From Lysobacteraceae bacterium NML93-0399 (lineage in GTDB: Bacteria > Pseudomonadota > Gammaproteobacteria > Xanthomonadales > Xanthomonadaceae), in the NCBI GenBank assembly GCA_002307375.1, contig NTJI01000002.1:682001-746000 (forward strand): a stretch of DNA of 64,000 nucleotides, read 5' to 3'. The position numbers were made by a program, and so were the translations under genes. The notes under the pieces are model-generated. The model was not told where the DNA came from. It did no database searches and saw nothing but the letters and a program-made list of their open reading frames with translations. Shown piece by piece: positions 22,016 to 31,036 of the stretch (positions are counted from its first letter, which is position 1; each line of letters opens with the position of its first letter).

Positions 22016-22243
22016 TCAGGCCTTCTTGACGAACTCGGTGCGCAGCACCAGGCCCTTGACCTTCTCGACGTTGCATTCGATCAGGTCGGCGTCGTCGGTC
22101 AGACGGATGTTCTTGGCCAGCGTGCCGCGCTTGAGCGTGACGCTGGTGCCTTTGACCTTGAGGTCCTTGATGACGGTGACGGCGTCGCCATCGGCCAGGC
22201 GTGTGCCGTTGCTGTCCTTGACGACCAGTTCTTCTTCAGACAT
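22016..22243 (-). CDS. PhnA/YjdM-like small protein
   Basis: A 75-residue protein equal to the C-terminal domain of YjdM (PhnA): VVKDSNGTRLADGDAVTVIK, then DLKVKGTSVTLKRGTLAKNI. The N-terminal zinc ribbon of full-length YjdM (about 110 residues) is absent, as in a common short subgroup. The fold is an SH3-like barrel. The old link to phosphonate use is not supported by experiment, so no role is assigned. It is the last gene of the minus-strand run prmC, pip, yjdM-like. Confidence 0.85.
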   Translation of the reverse strand: MSEEELVVKDSNGTRLADGDAVTVIKDLKVKGTSVTLKRGTLAKNIRLTDDADLIECNVEKVKGLVLRTEFVKKA

Positions 22244-22316
22244 CGGGGTTTCCTGCGCGCGACGGCAGCTGCCGCCGCGCTTGGTTGAGGGAGTCGGGGA
22301 GCTCGGGGGCGAGGCG

Positions 22317-23258
22317 TCAGGCGAAGCCGTCGGTCGCGCGTACCAGCGCGTCGACGTTCTCGGCCTCGAACGCCGAATGGCCGGAGGCCGGGGTGACGAT
22401 CAGTTCGGCCTTCGGCCACACCTGGTGCAGGTCGAACGCGTTCTGCACCGGGCACACCACGTCGTAGCGGCCGTGGACGATGACGCCGGGAATGTCGACG
22501 ATGCGGTAGGCGTCGCGCAGCAGCTGGTCGTCGACCTCGAAGAAGCCCGCGTTGGTGAAGTAGTGGTTTTCGATGCGCGCGAACGCCAGCGCGAACTGGG
22601 CGTCGGCATGACTGTCGGCGAAGTCTTCGTCGATGTGCAGGAAGCTGGTCGCGCCTTCCCATACGCTCCATGCGCGCGCAGCGGCCAGGCGCGTGGCCTC
22701 GTCGTCGCTGGTCAGGCGCTTGTGGAACGCGGCGATGAGGTCTCCGCGCTCGTCTTCGGGAATCGCCGCGATGTAGTGCTGCCAGGCCTCCGGGAACAGA
22801 CGCGAGGCGCCTTCCTGATAGAACCATTCCAGTTCCCAGCGACGCAGCATGAAGATGCCGCGCAGGATCAGCTCGGTGACCTGGCGCGGATGGGTCTGCG
22901 CGTAGGCCAGCGCCAGCGTCGAGCCCCAGGAACCGCCGAAGACCTGCCAGCGCTCGATGCCCAGGTGCGCGCGCAGCGCCTCGATGTCGGCGACCAGATG
23001 CCAGGTGGTGTTGTCGACGAGGTCGGCATGCGGCGTCGAGCGGCCCGAGCCCCGCTGGTCGAACAGGATGATCCGGTACTTGGCCGGGTCGTGGAAGCTG
23101 CGCATCTTCTCGCTGCAGCCGCCACCCGGGCCGCCGTGCAGCAGCACCACCGGCTTGCCCTTCGGATTGCCGCACTGCTCGTAGTAGAGGGTATGGCGAT
23201 CGTCGACGGCGAGGGTGCCGGTGTCGAAGGGCTCGATGGCGGGATAGAGCTGGCGCAT
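22317..23258 (-). CDS. pip: prolyl aminopeptidase
   Basis: A 313-residue cytosolic alpha/beta hydrolase that removes N-terminal proline. Seen are the oxyanion segment LHGGPGGGCS, the nucleophile elbow GGSWGSTLAL with Ser about 111, Asp in HGRYDVVCP and His in ASGHSAF. PAIEPFDTGTLAVDD at the N-terminus is typical for the monomeric proteobacterial type. It lies 35 bases after prmC on the same strand. Confidence 0.95.
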   Translation of the reverse strand: MRQLYPAIEPFDTGTLAVDDRHTLYYEQCGNPKGKPVVLLHGGPGGGCSEKMRSFHDPAKYRIILFDQRGSGRSTPHADLVDNTTWHLVADIEALRAHLGIERWQVFGGSWGSTLALAYAQTHPRQVTELILRGIFMLRRWELEWFYQEGASRLFPEAWQHYIAAIPEDERGDLIAAFHKRLTSDDEATRLAAARAWSVWEGATSFLHIDEDFADSHADAQFALAFARIENHYFTNAGFFEVDDQLLRDAYRIVDIPGVIVHGRYDVVCPVQNAFDLHQVWPKAELIVTPASGHSAFEAENVDALVRATDGFA

Positions 23259-23293
23259 GCGCGAAGATCCGGGAAAAACCGGTTGCCAGTCTA

Positions 23294-24145
23294 TCAGCCG
23301 GCCTCCGCCGCTCCCGGCGCGCGGCCCAGCGTGACGCGATCGCGCGCTTCGAGATCGCGCGCGGTTTCGACCTCGACGAGGCCGGCGTTCTCCAACAGCG
23401 CGCGCACTGCCGCACCCTGCGCCAGACCGTGTTCGACCAGCAGCCAGCCGCCGGCCTGGAGATGATCGATCGCGCCTGCGGACAGGACACGGATCGCATC
23501 GAGTCCGTCTGCGCCCGACGCCAGTGCCGACGGCGGCTCGAAGCGCAGGTCGCCCCGACCCAGATGCGGGTCGGCCGCTTCGATATAGGGCGGATTGCTG
23601 ACGATCATGTCCAGGCGCCGGCCCGTCAGCGGGGCGTACCAGTCGCCGTGTGCGAAACGCACCTGCGGCAGGCCGAGCGCCTGGGCGTTCGCCCGCGCGA
23701 TCTCGAGCGCCTCGTCGCTGGCGTCGGTTGCCAGCACCGACGCATCGGGACGCGCGTGCGCGATGGCCAGTGCGATCGCGCCGCTGCCGGTGCCCAGGTC
23801 CGCAATGCGCGGCGCCTCCATGGGCAAGCGCGCCAGCGCCAGTTCGACCAGCAGCTCGGTCTCGGGCCGGGGAATCAGCGTCGCCGGCGAGACCGCCAGA
23901 TCCAGGCCGAAGAAGCCGCGCGAACCGGTGAGGTAGGCAACCGGCTCGCCCGCTTCGCGACGCGTCACCAGTGATTCGAAACGTTCGGAGACACCGTCCG
24001 GCGCCGGGTCGCGCGCATGCGTGAACAGCCAGGTCTGCGTGCGCCCGGCCGCGTGCGCGAGCAGCCAGCGCGCGTCGGTCGCTTCGATGCGGCGTGCCGC
24101 ATCGCGCAGCAGCGTGTCGAGGTCGGGTCTTGGGATCGTCTCCAT
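23294..24145 (-). CDS. prmC: release factor glutamine N5-methyltransferase
   Basis: A 283-residue SAM-dependent enzyme that methylates the Gln of the GGQ motif in peptide release factors RF1 and RF2. An N-terminal helical domain (about 1-75) is followed by the Rossmann domain with [16 protein letters not shown] near 115 and the substrate-gripping NPPYI near 185. [18 protein letters not shown] is a further PrmC signature. The start [10 protein letters not shown] at 24145 was chosen over upstream codons that add 39 residues without family likeness. It usually follows prfA, but prfA is not here. Confidence 0.93.
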   Translation of the reverse strand: METIPRPDLDTLLRDAARRIEATDARWLLAHAAGRTQTWLFTHARDPAPDGVSERFESLVTRREAGEPVAYLTGSRGFFGLDLAVSPATLIPRPETELLVELALARLPMEAPRIADLGTGSGAIALAIAHARPDASVLATDASDEALEIARANAQALGLPQVRFAHGDWYAPLTGRRLDMIVSNPPYIEAADPHLGRGDLRFEPPSALASGADGLDAIRVLSAGAIDHLQAGGWLLVEHGLAQGAAVRALLENAGLVEVETARDLEARDRVTLGRAPGAAEAG

Positions 24146-24209
24146 CGCTTCACATCCTAGCCGGGGGCCGCGCGTGCATGGTGCGCGCTCCTGTTGCCGG
24201 AGTTCCTCG

Positions 24210-25073
24210 ATGCGTCGACCGCTGCGCGCCTGTCTCGCCGCCATGCTCGCCCTTCTGGTCACGGCCTGTCAGAGCGCGTTCTTCGGCATCGTCAATCGCG
24301 GCAGCGCCCAGCCCGATGCCAGCGTGGTCTACGACGCCCCGCGGGGCCTGTCGCTCGACATCTATCGTCCGGACGCGGCAGACCCCGACGCGCCGGTAGT
24401 ACTGTTCTTCTACGGCGGCTCCTGGCAGCACGGCATGCGCGCCCAGTACCGTTTCGTCGGTGACCGCCTCGCCCGGTACGGCGTGGTGACGATCGTCGCC
24501 GATTACCGGACCTGGCCGGCGGCCGGTTTTCCCGGTTTCATGTCCGACGCCGCGCGCGCAGTGCACTGGACCTATGCCCATGCGCGCGAATACGGCGGCG
24601 ATCCGGACCGGCTGTTCGTTGCCGGCCACTCGGCCGGCGCGCAGATCGCGGCCCTGCTGGGCACCGACGCGCGCCACCTTGCCACGGTGGGTATGCAGCC
24701 GCAGCAGCTCGCGGGAGTGATCGGCCTCTCTGGCCCCTACGACTTCAACATCAGCGGCAAGCTCGAGGACGTGTTCGGACCGCGCGAACAGTGGCCTGAC
24801 GCAATGGCGCTCAACTTCGTCGACGGCGACGAGCCGCCGTTCCTGCTCGTGCACGGCGATCAGGACCACACCGTCGACGTGGGCAACAGTCGCAAGCTCG
24901 ACTTCGCCCTGCGCCGGGCCGGGGTGGATTCGACGCTGGAAATCGTGGCCGACGGCAACCACTTCGTGACCGCCGCCGCGTTCTACGACCCGGACAAGGC
25001 CCCCGACGTGCTGCCGGCGATCGTGGAATTCATCGAGCGTGCCGATCGCGGGACAGATCCCCGGACAAAATGA
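24210..25073 (+). CDS. alpha/beta hydrolase lipoprotein (carboxylesterase-like)
   Basis: A 287-residue protein with a lipoprotein-type signal (LLVTAC, lipidated Cys at about 20). The hydrolase fold shows an oxyanion segment [10 protein letters not shown] near 67, the nucleophile elbow [10 protein letters not shown] near 145, Asp in HGDQDHTVD and His in DGNHFV. It resembles the BD-FAE/HSL-like esterases. The natural substrate is unknown. It is divergent from prmC (64-base gap) and ends in a strong hairpin. Confidence 0.85.
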   Translation: MRRPLRACLAAMLALLVTACQSAFFGIVNRGSAQPDASVVYDAPRGLSLDIYRPDAADPDAPVVLFFYGGSWQHGMRAQYRFVGDRLARYGVVTIVADYRTWPAAGFPGFMSDAARAVHWTYAHAREYGGDPDRLFVAGHSAGAQIAALLGTDARHLATVGMQPQQLAGVIGLSGPYDFNISGKLEDVFGPREQWPDAMALNFVDGDEPPFLLVHGDQDHTVDVGNSRKLDFALRRAGVDSTLEIVADGNHFVTAAAFYDPDKAPDVLPAIVEFIERADRGTDPRTK

Positions 25074-25092
25074 AGGCGGCCGGAGCCGCCTT
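25073..25092 (+). terminator. hairpin at the end of the esterase gene
   Basis: AAGGCGGC and GCCGCCTT flank a four-base loop, starting at the stop codon. There is no T-run, so termination may be incomplete. From here to the ahpC operator (25093-25276) I see nothing else. Confidence 0.6.
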
Positions 25093-25276
25093 CGAAGATT
25101 CCGTGACGCGTGTGGGAGGGAGGTACGGACACGGAACTCGGTGCGCGACCTGATGGCCGCGGGCGTCGCTCGAAACCGCACTGCGACGCCGTTCGTCCCG
25201 ATATTGCTGCAGCGCAGCAGCGATTGCAAGCCCCCTTGCGGGTGGCAAGCGAGCGTCGCCTGCACCATGCAATTCA

Positions 25277-25322
25277 ATAGCTATAACCTATCGATCGAAT
25301 TTCCATAATCGATTTCTAATAT
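25277..25322 (+). promoter_or_regulatory. OxyR operator and ahpC promoter
   Basis: ATAG-C-T-ATA-A-C-CTAT at 25277-25291 matches the OxyR half-site consensus at every defined base. A weaker second half-site follows after seven bases at 25299-25313. A TAATAT at 25317-25322 can serve as the -10 box, so bound OxyR would overlap the -35 region, as in activated promoters. It lies 90 bases before the ahpC start. Confidence 0.8.
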
Positions 25323-25411
25323 CGATAGGCAACGCCTACTCTATGCGCAGCCGGATTCGCCGGCCCGCGGTCCCAAGGCCGTACCGCCTTCCCCTGTCAC
25401 CAGGAGCTTTC

Positions 25412-25975
25412 ATGTCCCTCATCAACACCCAGGTCCCCGCGTTCAAGACCACCGCCTTCCAGAACGGCGAGTTCATCGAAGTCAGCAACGAGACGCTGAA
25501 GGGCAAGTGGTCGGTGCTGATCTTCATGCCGGCCGCCTTTACCTTCAATTGCCCGACCGAAGTCGAGGACGCGGCCGACAATTACGCCGAGTTCCAGAAG
25601 CTGGGCGCCGAGGTCTACATCGTCACCACCGACACGCACTTCTCGCACAAGGTGTGGCACGAGACCTCGCCGGCTGTCGGCAAGGCGCAGTTCCCGCTGG
25701 TCGGTGACCCGACCCACCAGCTGACCAATGCGTTCGGCGTGCACATCGCCGAGGAAGGCCTGGCGCTGCGCGGCACCTTCGTCGTCAACCCCGAGGGCGT
25801 CATCAAGACCCTCGAGATCCACGACAACGCGATCGCCCGTGACGTCACCGAGACCCTGCGCAAGCTCAAGGCTGCCCAGTACGTCGCCGCCAACCCCAAC
25901 GAGGTCTGCCCGGCCAAGTGGAAGGAAGGCGAGAAGACCCTGGCACCGTCGCTGGACCTCGTCGGCAAGATCTGA
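25412..25975 (+). CDS. ahpC: alkyl hydroperoxide reductase peroxidase subunit
   Basis: A 187-residue typical two-Cys peroxiredoxin that reduces peroxides and peroxynitrite. Peroxidatic Cys47 is in FTFNCPTE and resolving Cys166 in NEVCPAKW; the C-terminal tail is complete, so it should be sensitive to over-oxidation like other AhpC. Start MSLINTQVPAF at 25412 follows AGGAG. Its electron donor AhpF is encoded next and its regulator OxyR after that. Expression should be induced by peroxide through the upstream operator. Confidence 0.97.
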   Translation: MSLINTQVPAFKTTAFQNGEFIEVSNETLKGKWSVLIFMPAAFTFNCPTEVEDAADNYAEFQKLGAEVYIVTTDTHFSHKVWHETSPAVGKAQFPLVGDPTHQLTNAFGVHIAEEGLALRGTFVVNPEGVIKTLEIHDNAIARDVTETLRKLKAAQYVAANPNEVCPAKWKEGEKTLAPSLDLVGKI

Positions 25976-26028
25976 TCGCTTCGATCCGATTGCGCGACAC
26001 GACGGCGCAGCACATCGCGCCGTCACTG

Positions 26029-26097
26029 CCCCCATCCCGTATCTGCGGATGGGGGTGGACCGGAGCCGGCGTTGCGTACGCCGTCTGCGGTCCACCC
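26029..26097 (+). promoter_or_regulatory. two overlapping hairpins between ahpC and ahpF
   Basis: The first stem is CCCCCATCC (26029-26037) with GGATGGGGG (26047-26055). The second is GGGTGGACCG (26053-26062) with CGGTCCACCC (26088-26097). The right arm of the first and the left arm of the second share three bases, so the full stems compete. They can act as a partial terminator or processing site that lowers ahpF relative to ahpC. Confidence 0.5.
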
Positions 26098-26167
26098 CTC
26101 TCCCGGTCCCGATGCCCGATTCGCCGGCGCGTCGCGGACGCCCCCACCCGTCGTCAGGAGCGTTGCA

Positions 26168-27751
26168 ATGTTGGAAGCCGATCTCAAGGCGCAGTTGAAG
26201 ACCTATCTGGAGCGCGCGGTGCGCCCGATCCACATCGTCGCCTCGGTCGATGACGGCGCGAAATCGCGCGAACTGCTGTCGCTGCTCGAGGACCTGAAGG
26301 ACGCGAGCCCGAAGATCACGGTCGACACCGCCGGCACCGATGCGCGCAAGCCGTCCTTCGCGCTGACCTCGCCGGGCACCGACATCGACGTGCGCTTCGC
26401 CGGCCTGCCGATGGGGCACGAATTCACGTCGCTGGTGCTGGCGCTGCTGCAGGTCGGCGGCCATCCGTCGAAGGCGGCGAAGGACACGATCGAGCAGGTG
26501 GTGGCGCTGGAAGGCGAGTACCTGTTCGAGACCTACTATTCGCTGTCGTGCCAGAACTGCCCGGACGTGGTGCAGGCGCTGAATCTCGCCGCCGTGCTCA
26601 ACCCGCGCATCCGCCACGTGGCGATCGACGGCGCGCTGTTCCAGGACGAGGTCGAGGCGCGCGAGATCATGTCGGTGCCGACCGTCTTCCTCAACGGCCA
26701 GAAATTCGACCAGGGCCGCATGACGCTCGAGCAGATCGTCGCCAAGCTCGACACCGGCGCGGGCGCTCGCGCAGCGAAGGCGATCGCCGCGAAGAAGCCC
26801 TTCGAGGTGCTGGTTGTCGGCGGCGGCCCCGCTGGCGCCGCCGCTGCGATCTACGCCGCGCGCAAGGGCATCCGTACCGGCGTCGCCTCGGAGCGTTTCG
26901 GCGGCCAGGTGCTCGACACGATGGCGATCGAGAACTTCATCTCGGTCAAGGAAACCGAAGGCCCGAAGATGGCCGCCGCGCTCGAGCAGCACGTGCGCGA
27001 GTACGACGTCGACATCATGGATCTGCAGCGCGCCACGCAGCTGGTGCCGGCCGGCGATGACGGGCTGGTCGAGATCCAGCTGGAGAACGGCGCGTCGCTG
27101 AAGTCGCGCACCGTCGTGCTGTCGACCGGCGCGCGCTGGCGCCAGCTCGGCGTGCCCGGTGAGGACCAGTACCGCAACAAGGGCGTGGCCTATTGCCCGC
27201 ACTGCGACGGCCCGCTGTTCAAGGGCAAGCGCGTGGCGGTGATCGGCGGTGGCAATTCGGGCGTGGAAGCGGCGATCGACCTGGCCGGCATCGTCGCGCA
27301 CGTGACCCTGGTCGAGTTCGATGCACAGCTGCGTGCCGACGAGGTCCTGCAACGCAAGGTGCGCAGCCTGCCGAACGTGCGCATCGTGACCAATGCGCAG
27401 ACCACCGAGGTGCTCGGCGACGGCGCCAGGGTCAACGGCCTGGTCTACAAGGATCGCGTCGGCGGCGACAGCCACCGCGTGGAACTCGAAGGCGTGTTCG
27501 TGCAGATCGGCCTGCTGCCCAATACCGAATGGCTCAAGGGCGTCGTCGAGCTGTCGCCGCGCGGCGAGATCGTCGTCGACGACCGTGGCCAGACCTCGGT
27601 GCCGGGTGTGTTTGCCGCCGGCGATGCCACGACGGTGCCGTACAAGCAGATCGTCATCGCGATGGGTCAGGGTGCGGGCGCGGCGCTGAGCGCGTTCGAC
27701 TATCTGATCCGCACGCCGGCTCCGGTGGCCGACGAGGCGGTCGCGGCGTGA
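26168..27751 (+). CDS. ahpF: alkyl hydroperoxide reductase flavoprotein subunit
   Basis: A 527-residue NADH-dependent disulfide reductase that recycles AhpC. The N-terminal tandem thioredoxin-fold domain has Cys128 and Cys131 (SCQNCPD). The FAD loop is [12 protein letters not shown] near 219, the redox pair is in YCPHCDGP near 345, and the NADH loop [12 protein letters not shown] follows. Length and domain order are those of enterobacterial AhpF. The start [11 protein letters not shown] at 26168 has AGGAG eight bases away. It follows ahpC after a 192-base gap holding competing hairpins. Confidence 0.97.
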   Translation: MLEADLKAQLKTYLERAVRPIHIVASVDDGAKSRELLSLLEDLKDASPKITVDTAGTDARKPSFALTSPGTDIDVRFAGLPMGHEFTSLVLALLQVGGHPSKAAKDTIEQVVALEGEYLFETYYSLSCQNCPDVVQALNLAAVLNPRIRHVAIDGALFQDEVEAREIMSVPTVFLNGQKFDQGRMTLEQIVAKLDTGAGARAAKAIAAKKPFEVLVVGGGPAGAAAAIYAARKGIRTGVASERFGGQVLDTMAIENFISVKETEGPKMAAALEQHVREYDVDIMDLQRATQLVPAGDDGLVEIQLENGASLKSRTVVLSTGARWRQLGVPGEDQYRNKGVAYCPHCDGPLFKGKRVAVIGGGNSGVEAAIDLAGIVAHVTLVEFDAQLRADEVLQRKVRSLPNVRIVTNAQTTEVLGDGARVNGLVYKDRVGGDSHRVELEGVFVQIGLLPNTEWLKGVVELSPRGEIVVDDRGQTSVPGVFAAGDATTVPYKQIVIAMGQGAGAALSAFDYLIRTPAPVADEAVAA

Positions 27752-27821
27752 TCCCGGGCGCGGCCCGCGTTGCACGCGTGTTCGCGCCGCAGTTGCGGTC
27801 CGCGATGGGCGGGCTCGCGCC

Positions 27822-28733
27822 GTGAACCTGCGCGACCTGCGCTATCTGGTCGCGCTGGCCGATCACCGGCATTTCGGCCGGGCGGCGGCGGCCTGCTTCG
27901 TCAGCCAGCCGACGCTGTCGACGCAGATCCGCAAGCTCGAGGAAGAACTGGGCGTCGCGCTCGTCGAGCGCGCGCCGCGCAAGGTCATGCTGACGCCCAT
28001 CGGCGCGCAGGTCGCCGACCGTGCGCGCCGCATCGTCGCCGACGTCGAACAGATGAAGGAGCTCGCGCGGCGCAGCATGGATCCCGAGGCCGGCTCGATC
28101 CGCCTCGGCCTGTTCCCCACGCTCGGCCCCTATCTCCTGCCGCACGCCGTGCCGCTGCTGCGCGAGCGCTTCCCGCAACTCGAACTGCTGCTGGTCGAGG
28201 AAAAGAGCGACGTGCTGCTGTCACGGCTGCGCGACGGACGGCTCGATGCCGCGATCCTCGCGCTGCCGGTCGAGGAGGACACGCTGCATGCGGAATTCCT
28301 GTTCGAGGAACCGTTTCTGCTCGCCGTTTCCGACCGTCACCCGCTGGCCTCGCGCGAGCGTCTGAGCCTGCAGGAGCTGTCGTCGCAAAAACTGCTGCTG
28401 CTCGAGGACGGTCACTGCATGCGCGAACAGGCGCTGGATGTGTGTCGGCTGTCGGGCGCGGGCGAACACGCCGAGTTCCGCGCCACCAGCCTGGAAACCC
28501 TGCGCCAGATGGTCGCCGCCAATGTCGGCGTGACCCTGCTGCCGACCCTGGCAACCAAGCCGCCGGTCGCGCCCTCGCCGCATCTCAAGCTCATCGACTT
28601 CAGCGATTCGCGGCCCACGCGCCGTATCGCCCTGGTGTGGCGCCGCAGCTCGGCGATGCATGCATTCCTCGAACGATTCGCGGGCGTGCTGCGCGAACTG
28701 CCCCAGGCGCTGTTCGAGCCCGACGCCGCCTGA
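27822..28733 (+). CDS. oxyR: peroxide-sensing transcriptional regulator OxyR
   Basis: A 303-residue LysR-family regulator. The DNA-binding helix-turn-helix covers residues 1-60 (HFGRAAAACFVSQPTLSTQI). The redox switch Cys199 (EDGHCM) and Cys208 (ALDVC) are at the same numbers as in E. coli OxyR, which identifies it firmly. The start is GTG at 27822, 70 bases after ahpF. As it is in the same direction as ahpC-ahpF and close, it is probably co-transcribed in part, as known for Xanthomonas. Its operator is seen upstream of ahpC. Confidence 0.95.
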   Translation: MNLRDLRYLVALADHRHFGRAAAACFVSQPTLSTQIRKLEEELGVALVERAPRKVMLTPIGAQVADRARRIVADVEQMKELARRSMDPEAGSIRLGLFPTLGPYLLPHAVPLLRERFPQLELLLVEEKSDVLLSRLRDGRLDAAILALPVEEDTLHAEFLFEEPFLLAVSDRHPLASRERLSLQELSSQKLLLLEDGHCMREQALDVCRLSGAGEHAEFRATSLETLRQMVAANVGVTLLPTLATKPPVAPSPHLKLIDFSDSRPTRRIALVWRRSSAMHAFLERFAGVLRELPQALFEPDAA

Positions 28734-28772
28734 GGCGTCAGCCCCTCGTCATCGAACGAGGCACAATCGACA

Positions 28773-28800
28773 CGGGCGACGCATTGCGTCGCCCGTTTGT
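28773..28800 (+). terminator. intrinsic terminator after oxyR
   Basis: CGGGCGACGC and GCGTCGCCCG flank the loop ATT and are followed by TTTGT. Ten-pair stem, 40 bases past the oxyR stop. It separates the peroxide unit from the rnk-like gene. Confidence 0.8.
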
Positions 28801-28841
28801 CATGCGCCATTTCGGGCGCCCGCCACCACAGGAGTCTTTCG

Positions 28842-29261
28842 ATGTCATCGCAATCCCAGAGCGGCCTGCCGCCGTCGGCCAGTCCAGCCATTCGCATCCG
28901 CCCCCGCGACCTCGCGCGGCTCGACGCGCTGCTCGACACCCCCGCATACCGCGGGCACCCCGGTGCGGCCGCGCTGCAGCGCGAACTCGACCGGGCGGAT
29001 CTGCTGCCCGACGGTGCGCCCGGCGAGCCGGTCGTCGGCATGCACGCGCGCGTGCACTGCATCGACGAGGCCACCGATGCCCGTCACAGCCTCACGCTGG
29101 TCTTTCCGCACGAGGCGGATGTCGATATGGGCCGGGTGTCGATCCTCGCGCCGGTCGGCACCGCGCTGCTCGGTCTGACCACCGGCCAACGCATCGACTG
29201 GCCCAGCGCCGGCGGCCGGACGCTACGGCTGCGCGTGCTGGACATCGATCCCGCGCCCTGA
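28842..29261 (+). CDS. Rnk-like nucleoside diphosphate kinase regulator / GreA-type C-terminal domain
   Basis: A 139-residue protein with an N-terminal helical part ([19 protein letters not shown]) and the GreA/GreB-like C-terminal domain ([38 protein letters not shown]). This is the layout of Rnk, which binds RNA polymerase near the secondary channel but has a short coiled coil and lacks the acidic tip needed for transcript cleavage. The start at 28842 follows AGGAG. The link to Ndk levels is from E. coli and Pseudomonas work on Rnk. Confidence 0.85.
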   Translation: MSSQSQSGLPPSASPAIRIRPRDLARLDALLDTPAYRGHPGAAALQRELDRADLLPDGAPGEPVVGMHARVHCIDEATDARHSLTLVFPHEADVDMGRVSILAPVGTALLGLTTGQRIDWPSAGGRTLRLRVLDIDPAP

Positions 29262-29318
29262 GCGCGGCATGTGCGGTGCGCGGATGTCCGCGCCCCGCAC
29301 GCCATGGACACTCTGCCG

Positions 29319-29969
29319 CTACAGCGCCACACCGACCGGGCACGAGACGCCGGTCCCGCCGATGCCGCAATAGCCGGCCGGGTTCTTGTGGAGATACTGC
29401 TGGTGCGCGTCTTCGGCGTAATAGAACGGCGGCGCCGGATCGAGGATCTCGGTGGTGATCTCGGGATAGCCGGCAGCCTGCAGGGTCGCGGCGTAGGCAT
29501 CGCGGCTGCGCCGTGCGAGCGCGGCCTGGCCGGGCGTGGTGCAGTAGATCGCCGAGCGGTACTGCGTGCCCGTGTCGTTGCCCTGGCGCATGCCCTGGGT
29601 GGGGTCGTGGCTTTCCCAGAAGGTCTGCAGCAGCCGCTCGAACGACACCTGCGCCGGGTCGTAGACCACCAGCACGACCTCGGCATGGCCGGTCTGACCG
29701 GAACACACCTCGTGGTAGGTCGCGTTCGGCGTCACGCCGCCCGCGTACCCGACCGCCGTGGTGAACACGCCGGGGATCGACCAGAACGTGCGCTCCGCAC
29801 CCCAGAAGCAGCCCATGCCGAACTGGACCTGTTCCAGGCCCTCGAATGCACCCTGCAGCGGCCGGCCGTGCACCGCGTGCGCATTGTGCAGCGGCATCGG
29901 CGTTTCGCGACCGGGCAAGGCGTCCTGCGGACGCGGCAGACGTTGTTTCCAGGCACCGATTCCGAGCAT
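29319..29969 (-). CDS. msrA: peptide methionine-S-oxide reductase
   Basis: A 216-residue enzyme that repairs oxidised methionine (S form). The active-site motif GCFWGAE has Cys54. Two further Cys near the C-terminus ([13 protein letters not shown]) are the recycling cysteines used with thioredoxin. The long N-terminus ([20 protein letters not shown]) is that of the E. coli-like MsrA subgroup. Start MLGIGAW at 29969. It is convergent with the rnk-like gene and functionally fits the nearby peroxide block. Confidence 0.95.
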   Translation of the reverse strand: MLGIGAWKQRLPRPQDALPGRETPMPLHNAHAVHGRPLQGAFEGLEQVQFGMGCFWGAERTFWSIPGVFTTAVGYAGGVTPNATYHEVCSGQTGHAEVVLVVYDPAQVSFERLLQTFWESHDPTQGMRQGNDTGTQYRSAIYCTTPGQAALARRSRDAYAATLQAAGYPEITTEILDPAPPFYYAEDAHQQYLHKNPAGYCGIGGTGVSCPVGVAL

Positions 29970-30030
29970 GGCGGCTTCTCCGATCGCGGCCGAACGCCGC
30001 GGCAAATGGATGCGGGCGGGCAACGCGGCT

Positions 30031-30969
30031 TCAAGCCCGGCCGTCATGCGCGGCCGATGGACGCAGGCGCCCCTTCAGGCTGGCGAGGAAGATGCCCGCC
30101 AGGGTGAAGGCCAGCCCCAGCCATTCGCGCGGCAGCGTCTGGCGGTCGAGCACGACGATGTCGAGCAGGAAGGCGCAGACCGGCTGCACCAGCAGCAGCA
30201 GGCCCACCAGCGCGACCGACAGCTGCTGCATCGCGCGCGAGATCAGGATCCAGCTCAGACAGTGTCCGAGCGCGGCGAGCAGCAGCAGCCAGCCCAGCGA
30301 CTGCCACGTCGAAATGGCGAACGACACACCCTCGGCGACGCCGGCCAGGCCCAGCAAGGCCGCGCACAGCAGCGACACCATCGCCAGCACCTGCGCCACC
30401 GGCGCGGACGCGCCCCTCCCCTGCCCATCCGCATCCCCGGCCCGCTGCACCTGCCGCAGGCCGATGTTGTAGACCGCGTAGCACAGGCCCGTGCCGAGCC
30501 CCAGCCACACGCCCCAACGATAGTCGGCCGGCAACGTCGCCCAGTCCGCGCCGAGCAACAGCCACAGGCCGAAGAACGCGAGCGCGATGCCGGCGACGAA
30601 ACGCAGGCCGATACGCTCACCGAACAGCAGCACACCGGCCAGCGCCATGAAGAACACCTGCGCGTTCGCCAGCAACGTCGCCAGCCCCGGCCCGATCAGC
30701 AGGATGCTCCGGTGCCACAGCCACAGATCGCAGGCGAACGCCGTGGCCGGCAGCAGGGCCAACCACCAGATGCGGCGCGGCAGCGGGCGCCAGTCGCGAC
30801 GGACATGGACCAGCAGAGCGAGCAGCACACCGGCAAACAGCATGCGGTAGAACGCTGAAACGGTCGGCGGCGTGGCCGCCAGACGCACCATCAGCCCGTT
30901 GGTGCCGATCAGCGCCGCGCCCGACAGCATCCAGATCAGCGCCGTGCGTGCGGTCGCGGTGTCGTGCAT
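30031..30969 (-). CDS. EamA/DMT family transporter
   Basis: A 312-residue protein with ten predicted helices in two EamA repeats (about 10-145 and 165-300). The N-terminal repeat shows [10 protein letters not shown] and the second ends in [19 protein letters not shown]. The substrate is unknown; this family exports metabolites such as amino acids. It lies 61 bases upstream of msrA on the same strand and 67 bases after the diguanylate cyclase, so these three may be co-transcribed. Confidence 0.85.
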   Translation of the reverse strand: MHDTATARTALIWMLSGAALIGTNGLMVRLAATPPTVSAFYRMLFAGVLLALLVHVRRDWRPLPRRIWWLALLPATAFACDLWLWHRSILLIGPGLATLLANAQVFFMALAGVLLFGERIGLRFVAGIALAFFGLWLLLGADWATLPADYRWGVWLGLGTGLCYAVYNIGLRQVQRAGDADGQGRGASAPVAQVLAMVSLLCAALLGLAGVAEGVSFAISTWQSLGWLLLLAALGHCLSWILISRAMQQLSVALVGLLLLVQPVCAFLLDIVVLDRQTLPREWLGLAFTLAGIFLASLKGRLRPSAAHDGRA

Positions 30970-31036
30970 GGAAAGTGTCCGCGTGGGGGACGCGCAGCCT
31001 AGCAGCGCGCCCCGCGCCGCGATGCGCGGAGCGACC

